NCBI GenBank assembly: GCA_003577145.1
Contig: QEUP01000032.1
Location: 1-59,535, forward strand
Reading direction: 5' to 3'
From: Acidobacteriota bacterium
Lineage (GTDB): Bacteria > Actinomycetota > Acidimicrobiia > Acidimicrobiales > Microtrichaceae
DNA: 59,535 nt
Under the pieces are notes generated by a model, which saw only the letters and a program-made list of their open reading frames with translations, made no database searches and was not told where the DNA came from. The position numbers and the translations under genes are program-made. Within the stretch, counting starts at the first letter, position 1, and every line of letters begins with the position of its first letter. Shown here piece after piece: positions 55,058 through 59,535 of this stretch.

Positions 55058-56620
55058 TCAGAAGGGTGAGCCGTCGGAGTAGGAGTTGTTCGCCCAGGTG
55101 ATGCCGGCCCCGTCGGTGGTCTTGAGCGGGCCGTACTGCCAGGAGTCCAGGACGAAGGTGTTGCCGGTCACCACGAAGTTCTGTGGCGGGCTCTGACCGC
55201 TCTTGGCCGTGATGTACAGCGAGAACCCTCCCCCGGAGATGCGGTTGTCCGAGATGGTGTAGTCGCGCATGTCACCGCCGTGGTTGGCGAGGATCAGAGC
55301 CGAAGTGCTCTGCTGCCAGGGCCCCTCGATGTTGTTCCCGATGATGTCGACGTTCTGGCCACCCGTCGACTGGATCCCGTCGTTGTGCGATCCCTCGAAC
55401 TTGTATAGGTCGTGGATCCAGGAGTCGGCGAGTGTCTGGTTCGAGCTCACCTTGACCCCATCGGCGAATCCGGTGACCTCGAGGCGGCGGGCCGTCCATT
55501 CTCCGTAGGGCGGTATGCCCGAGCTGCGCTCACCGGAGATCCCGAGGATCTCGGTGTCCTCGATGAGCAGACCTGTGTAGCCGTTGGTCGTCTCTATGCC
55601 GTAGCGGCCCGTTCCTCTGACCCGGACGTTTCGGACCGTCACGTTGTTCGCCTGGATCTTCAACGTTCCGGTGATCTCGAGGTTCTGGACGACGGTGCCA
55701 TTGCTGGTGACCGTCACCGAACCTGACGGGACGAGTGCCGACTCGTTGGTAACCCCGGTGTTCTGTGGACCCGGGACATCCCCGCCGGGCTCTGGTTCCG
55801 GCTCCGGCTCTGGTTCCGGCTCTGGCTCGGGTTCGGGTTCCGGCTCGGGTTCGGGCTCTGGCTCGGGCTCCGGCTCGGGTTCGGGTTCGGGTTCGGGCTC
55901 TGGCTCGGTGGAACGAAGCAGCGCATAGTCGGCGAGGAAGTGCTCACCGTAGGACGCGTCGTCGATGAAGATCCGCAGCACGGCGTGGTCGGCCCCTGCG
56001 GGCGCGGTCGCCTCGCAGTCGAGCCTGGTCCATTGGCCCACCGATGTCGGCGTGTCGTCACCAGGGACGGTGGTCTGCAGGGCGTTGCCGTCGTAGAAGC
56101 GGATCTCGCAGCGAGCGACTCGTGGCGCGGTCTGAGGATTGACGAAGACGAAACCCTCGAAGGACCCTCCGGTGATGGGGACGCCGCCGGTCTGTTGAGG
56201 AGTGCCCACCCTTGCGGTTCTGGTGGTGTCGGGCCACGGACCGGAAGCATCGACCGTGATCTCCAGAGCCCCGGTTCCCGACAGGGAATCGATTCCGGCG
56301 GCATGGGAGACGGTCGTGTTGCCCTGGGGCACCCAACCGTTCCCGGTCTCGAACTCGGCCATGTTCTCGGCAAGCAGGTTGCCCTCGACCGGCGGGAGTT
56401 CCGGCTCGGGCTCCGGTTCCGGCTCCGGTTCCGGCTCGGGCTCGGGCTCCGGCTCGGGCTCCGGGTCGGGTTCGGCGGGTGGCGGATCGGGGTGCGGCTC
56501 CGGAGCGATCGCGTCTCCAGACACGTTGCACGCCGAGATCAGCAGTGCAAGACCGGCGAACCCGGCCATTAGCCCCAGCGGCGCCCCCCTCCGCTTGCGG
56601 AAGCGAAGGTTCGGACGCAT
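55058..56620 (-). CDS. Beta-helix lipoprotein with carbohydrate-binding-like domain and two Pro-Glu spacers
   Basis: This 520-residue exported lipoprotein has a lipobox ISAC with C31, then a PEP spacer (DNA 56398-56470). A jelly-roll-like domain follows (about 75-235: [31 protein letters not shown]), then a second longer (EP)n spacer (DNA about 55793-55909) and a right-handed beta-helix (about 290-510: [41 protein letters not shown]). Such helices often bind or cleave polysaccharides, and pectate-lyase-like folds are one example; no catalytic set can be assigned. It is transcribed away from an SGNH lipoprotein gene. Confidence 0.82.
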
Positions 56621-56744
56621 ATCGAGTTACCTCAACAAGGGGTTTCGACCGGCTGGGACCGCCACTCAAGGTGACTTTGGTAACGAAGTCCGTTTACGCC
56701 GATGAACGGGAGTCGTCGCAGGTTTCGAAATCGCTGGTGTTCGC

Positions 56745-56750
56745 TATCCT
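56745..56750 (+). promoter_or_regulatory. -10 box of the SGNH gene
   Basis: TATCCT lies 7 nt before GTG 56758 with no Shine-Dalgarno. A possible -35 (tttcga) lies at about 56722-56728. Confidence 0.5.
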
Positions 56751-56757
56751 GCGGCGG

Positions 56758-57399
56758 GTGGGGCACTTGGTGTTTCGGCCTTCCCGTAGGCACCTCTTCG
56801 CTGCGCTGCTCGCGCTCGCAGCTCTCGTGGGTGCGGCGTGCAACCCGGTCGACACACCCGCGGACCGAGCCGGACGCTGCCAGGTCGGCGTCGTTGGTGA
56901 CAGCCTCACCGTCGGCGCGAGGGACTTCGGCTCTCTCTCGAGCAAGTTCTCAGGTCAGGGATGCACTGTCACCGCAATCGACGCCCGGGTGGGCCGCCCG
57001 ACTTCCGAGGGTGCGTCGATCATCGAATCCTGGGCCTCCCAGGGCAGCCTGCCTGACATCCTCGTGGTTGCCCTCGGCACGAACGACTGTGACCCGGCCG
57101 GCTTCCTCGCGCAGATGCAGAGGATCTTCCTCGCCACCGGGTTCACCCAGCCGGTCGTTTGGGTCAACACCTGGCGTCCCGGATGCCATGAGGGGATCAA
57201 CGACATGCTTCACCGAGTGCAGTTGCTGTTCAACCGCCTCCAGCCCGCTCTGGGGAGCCTCTGGATCGTCGACCACGAGCAGTGGATCTCGCAGAACCGC
57301 GTCCTTCTCGCCGGAGACGGGATCCACCTAACAGGTGACGGCTACCGCGCCTACGCCGAGCGGATCGTCGAGGCGGTTCTCGAGGCGCCCTACGAGTGA
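56758..57399 (+). CDS. SGNH/GDSL-family esterase lipoprotein
   Basis: This 213-residue exported protein has a signal peptide (RRHLFAALLALAALVGAAC) with lipobox cysteine C28. The catalytic serine is S49 in VGVVGDSLTVGA, the block with Asn is VALGTNDCDP, and the Asp/His pair is in GDGIHLTGDGYRAYAE, the full SGNH set. It is probably a surface carbohydrate or lipid esterase. The frame is open further upstream, but GTG 56758 gives the signal peptide its normal length and follows the TATCCT box. It diverges from the beta-helix lipoprotein gene. Whether it acts on the same polymer is unknown. Confidence 0.88.
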   Translation: MGHLVFRPSRRHLFAALLALAALVGAACNPVDTPADRAGRCQVGVVGDSLTVGARDFGSLSSKFSGQGCTVTAIDARVGRPTSEGASIIESWASQGSLPDILVVALGTNDCDPAGFLAQMQRIFLATGFTQPVVWVNTWRPGCHEGINDMLHRVQLLFNRLQPALGSLWIVDHEQWISQNRVLLAGDGIHLTGDGYRAYAERIVEAVLEAPYE

Positions 57400-57412
57400 G
57401 GTGCCGCAGCAA

Positions 57413-57520
57413 TCAGAACGGCTCGATGCCGGCACCGCAGGTCGCCCAGCCGATCCACCTGAGGGTTGCTTGCATCGACAGGTTGGCGCCCCGGGCTCCG
57501 GTGTCCGTTGCGACAGACAT
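57413..57520 (-). CDS. Possible 35-residue small protein
   Basis: An ATG at 57520 preceded by AAGGAGG (57524-57530, spacing 3 nt) opens a 35-codon frame on the minus strand. It reads MSVATDTGARGANLSM and continues LRWIGWATCGAGIEPF to a TGA. Third-position GC is high, as in real genes here. It lies in the 200-bp gap between two plus-strand genes. I recognise no family. It could be a small regulatory or modified peptide, or chance. The SD spacing is short. Confidence 0.35.
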   Translation of the reverse strand: MSVATDTGARGANLSMQATLRWIGWATCGAGIEPF

Positions 57521-57599
57521 GAGCCTCCTTCCCTGGGCAAGGCCAGTTCCCCGGGACGCGGGTTCGGGGGATGGCTAGATTGCCTGCGGAGGTGAGCCG

Positions 57600-57896
57600 T
57601 TGTCAGAGCTGTTGCCCAACGCGGTGATGATCGACCCTGCTGACAACGTCGCCACGCTGCTCACCTCCGTGGCGGCGGGCGATGTCATCGCCTGCGAGGA
57701 AGGACGGGAGGTCCTCGCCCGGGGCGCGATTGCCGAGGGCCACAAGGTGGCGCTCACTGACATCGCCGAGGGGGAAGCGGTGTACAAGTACGGGCACCCG
57801 ATCGGTCATGCCGGCTGTGACATCGCTACGGGTGAGCACGTGCACATCCACAACCTGGCGCGGGACGACTCAGGTTTCGACGAGGGGGAGGACTGA
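57600..57896 (+). CDS. UxaA-type dehydratase small subunit (SAF domain)
   Basis: This 98-residue SAF-domain protein reads PADNVATLLTSVAAGDVIAC, KVALTDIAEGEAVYKYGHPI and GEHVHIHNL, matching the N-terminal part of altronate dehydratase UxaA and of the split enzyme SuyA. TTG 57600 is led by GGAGGTGA. It precedes the large subunit gene by 1 bp. The pair would remove water (or sulfite, in SuyAB) from a sugar acid or sulfolactate. Which substrate is used cannot be decided here. Confidence 0.85.
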   Translation: MSELLPNAVMIDPADNVATLLTSVAAGDVIACEEGREVLARGAIAEGHKVALTDIAEGEAVYKYGHPIGHAGCDIATGEHVHIHNLARDDSGFDEGED

Positions 57897-57897
57897 G

Positions 57898-59052
57898 ATG
57901 GGGTTCCTCGGCTACCGGCGGAGCGACGGGCGGGTGGGGGTCCGCAACCACGTCGTGGTGCTGCCGTCGGTGAGCTGTGCGAACGGGGTCGTGCAGGGCA
58001 TCGGGAGGGAGGTGCCCGGCGTCAAGATCCTCACCCACACCGAAGGCTGTGGGCGGGGCCCTCGCGACTTCCCGATGGCTCTGCGGACCCTCGTGGGCGT
58101 AGCCCGCCACCCGAACGTCTCTGCTGCGCTCGTCGTCGGACTGGGGTGCGAGGGCCTCAAGGCCGAGTTCATCGCCGGCGGCGCCGGCGAGAACGCTGGA
58201 GGGGTCGAGTTCATCGGCATCCAGGAGGAAGGAGGCACTCCGAACAGCATCCGCCGCGGGACAGAGATAGTCAGAGAGATGCTGGACGAAGCCGGGAACC
58301 AGTCCCGCGAGGAGGCTGGTTTCCACGAGCTGACGCTGGCAATGGAATGTGGGGGCAGCGACGCCTTCTCCGGTCTCACCGCGAACCCCTGCGTGGGAAC
58401 GGTGGCCGACTGGCTGATCGGGGAAGGTGGCACAGTGATCCTGAGCGAGATCACAGAGTTCCTCGGTACGGAAGACATACTCGCGGGCCGCTGCGCGACA
58501 CCGGAGGTACGCGGCCGTCTTCTCGGGCTGCTCGGCGAGCACCGCCGCTACGTCAAACAGGAACTCGGCCCGCTCGCGAACATGGTCATCGCTCCGGGGA
58601 ACATGGATGGCGGGCTGTCGAGCATCAGCGAGAAGTCGCTCGGTTGCATCCGCAAGGGCGGCACCAGCCCGATCCGACAGGTCGTCGACTACGCCGAAGT
58701 GCCGACCGAGAAGGGGTTGGTGATCATGGACACGCCGGGCTCGGACATATTCTCGATGACGGGGAAGATCAGCGGGGGAGCCCAGGTGCTGCTGTTCACA
58801 ACCGGTCGGGGCTCACCGGCGGGCTCACCGATAGCACCCGTCGTCAAGATCGCCACCAACTCGAAGTTGTTCGAGCACATGCCCGACGACATGGACTTCG
58901 ACGCAGGCGAGGTCATCGCAGGTCGCAGTATCGCCGAGGTCGGCGCCGACCTCCGCGACTACGTCATCGGCGTGGCGAACGGCGCGCCCACCAAGCCCGA
59001 GCTGACGCTCACGGAGCTGTTCGCCATCAACACGGTGTCGGAGCCCTTCTGA
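57898..59052 (+). CDS. UxaA-family dehydratase large subunit
   Basis: This 384-residue protein starts FLGYRRSDGRVGVRNHVVVL and has VSCANGVV, THTEGCGRGPRDFP, LGCEGL, MECGGSDAFSGLTANPCVG and APGNMDGGLSSISEKSLGCI. Conserved cysteines such as these hold metal or an iron-sulfur centre in altronate/galactarate dehydratases. Split large subunits of about 390 residues also occur as SuyB sulfolactate sulfo-lyase. ATG 57898 follows the small-subunit stop by 1 bp (TGAGATG). Lyase nature is clear from the family; substrate is unknown. Confidence 0.87.
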   Translation: MGFLGYRRSDGRVGVRNHVVVLPSVSCANGVVQGIGREVPGVKILTHTEGCGRGPRDFPMALRTLVGVARHPNVSAALVVGLGCEGLKAEFIAGGAGENAGGVEFIGIQEEGGTPNSIRRGTEIVREMLDEAGNQSREEAGFHELTLAMECGGSDAFSGLTANPCVGTVADWLIGEGGTVILSEITEFLGTEDILAGRCATPEVRGRLLGLLGEHRRYVKQELGPLANMVIAPGNMDGGLSSISEKSLGCIRKGGTSPIRQVVDYAEVPTEKGLVIMDTPGSDIFSMTGKISGGAQVLLFTTGRGSPAGSPIAPVVKIATNSKLFEHMPDDMDFDAGEVIAGRSIAEVGADLRDYVIGVANGAPTKPELTLTELFAINTVSEPF

Positions 59053-59074
59053 ACGCGAGATCGCCCGTGGCGCT

Positions 59075-59317
59075 CTACTCGTACCCGGCTCGCTTCTCCT
59101 TCTTGGCCAGAGCGTCCATGTAATCCTTCTGAGAGTCCATCACGGGCCCGACCTTGTCGAGCCATTGCTGTTGCTGCTCAGCAGTGAAGTTCATTGACTT
59201 GTCGACCATCTGGTCGGCCTTGTTCCAGCTCCACTTCATCGCGACCACGGTGAACGCGATGCTGATGATCGTCACCACCACGATGGAGAAGACGATCCAG
59301 AAGACGAGGTTGTTCAC
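59075..59317 (-). CDS. Small single-pass membrane protein
   Basis: This 80-residue protein has an N-terminal hydrophobic helix (about 4-28, LVFWIVFSIVVVTIISIAFTV) followed by a charged, Gln-rich helical tail (WSWNKADQMVDKSM, AEQQQQWLDKVG). GGAGG lies 8 nt before the GTG start. No family is recognised. Small phage-shock or respiratory accessory proteins have this shape, but nothing here assigns a function. It converges on the UxaA large-subunit gene. Confidence 0.75.
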   Translation of the reverse strand: MNNLVFWIVFSIVVVTIISIAFTVVAMKWSWNKADQMVDKSMNFTAEQQQQWLDKVGPVMDSQKDYMDALAKKEKRAGYE

Positions 59318-59417
59318 GGCAGGGGCCTCCTTCCTCGCATGGACTTCCTATCGGGCTCTCACCGCCCATACATGAGGAAACAGGCTCAACTGCACCAGCA
59401 GATCGGTCGGATCAGTC

Positions 59418-59439
59418 GTGAGTGAGTGAGTGAGTGAGT
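59418..59439. repeat. GTGA microsatellite
   Basis: GTGA is repeated five times (59418-59437) followed by GT. The remaining sequence to the window end (59440-59535) shows no gene. Confidence 0.85.
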
Positions 59440-59535
59440 CAGGTCTTCACCGAAGGTGCTGACCTGCGGGGACGGGGATCGTTTTGGGATCTGACCGCGG
59501 GCTAACGGGTTGGTGACCGCGGTGTTCATCTGGGC

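Overview
The window is about 59.5 kb of very GC-rich chromosomal DNA from an actinobacterium. The best match is an uncultured or marine member of the Acidimicrobiia or a neighbouring class. The reasons are coenzyme F420 genes (cofD, cofE), an LCP-family wall ligase, DUF3499 and DUF5719-type proteins, an ECF sigma factor, GTG/TTG starts, and many genes with a TANNNT box 6-10 nt before the start codon and no Shine-Dalgarno sequence (the actinobacterial leaderless layout). There are no rRNA or tRNA genes, CRISPR arrays, prophage genes or insertion sequences that I can recognise. The class assignment is inference.

Layout. 1-526: structured tandem repeats. 544-2435 (minus): pabB-pabC. 2492-17439: a cell-surface glycan region. 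It holds an LCP ligase, UDP-glucose dehydrogenase and UDP-xylose synthase, GDP-fucose synthase, three GT4 glycosyltransferases, a histidine-rich membrane protein, a sugar-1-phosphate nucleotidyltransferase and a GalE-like epimerase, then on the minus strand rmd-gmd followed by cofD-cofE. 17724-22808: a very large GT2/polytopic membrane fusion and a DUF5719-like protein with a disrupted 3' end. 22867-28584: a thioredoxin-like protein, FtsH, DUF3499, a CPBP protease, a thiolase-like/DUF35 pair and a small zinc ribbon. 28696-35415: a GT-C-like membrane protein, a GtrA-GT2 fusion, phosphomannomutase, a Trm112-like protein and phosphoglucose/phosphomannose isomerase.

35539-43390: ECF sigma factor with a putative anti-sigma partner, ahcY, two SDRs, a sugar porter, and ComF fused in frame to ribosome hibernation factor HPF. 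43532-52195: a membrane-anchored C11 peptidase, an orphan LuxR-type response regulator, secA, prfB, ftsE and ftsX. 52549-59317: a methyltransferase, an AhpC/TSA protein, a DUF6777-like secreted protein, a beta-helix lipoprotein divergent from an SGNH lipoprotein, a split UxaA-type dehydratase, and a small membrane protein.

How it fits together. Pgi/Pmi (34378), ManB (32724) and the nucleotidyltransferase (11852) could convert fructose-6-P to GDP-mannose. Gmd then gives GDP-4-keto-6-deoxymannose, which Fcl turns into GDP-L-fucose and Rmd into GDP-D-rhamnose. Ugd and Uxs make UDP-glucuronate and UDP-xylose. The GT4, GT2 and GT-C proteins would assemble these sugars, and the LCP protein would attach the polymer to the wall. 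The second half is mostly conserved housekeeping (AhcY, SecA, RF2, FtsEX).

The least ordinary signals are the ComF-HPF fusion with an internal SD-led start, the 21-bp perfect palindrome against the response-regulator start codon, the hairpin that covers the ahcY SD, the compensated hairpin repeats at the left edge, a probable ATT start, and the frameshifted DUF5719-like gene. No single cassette here can be called a new system with confidence.
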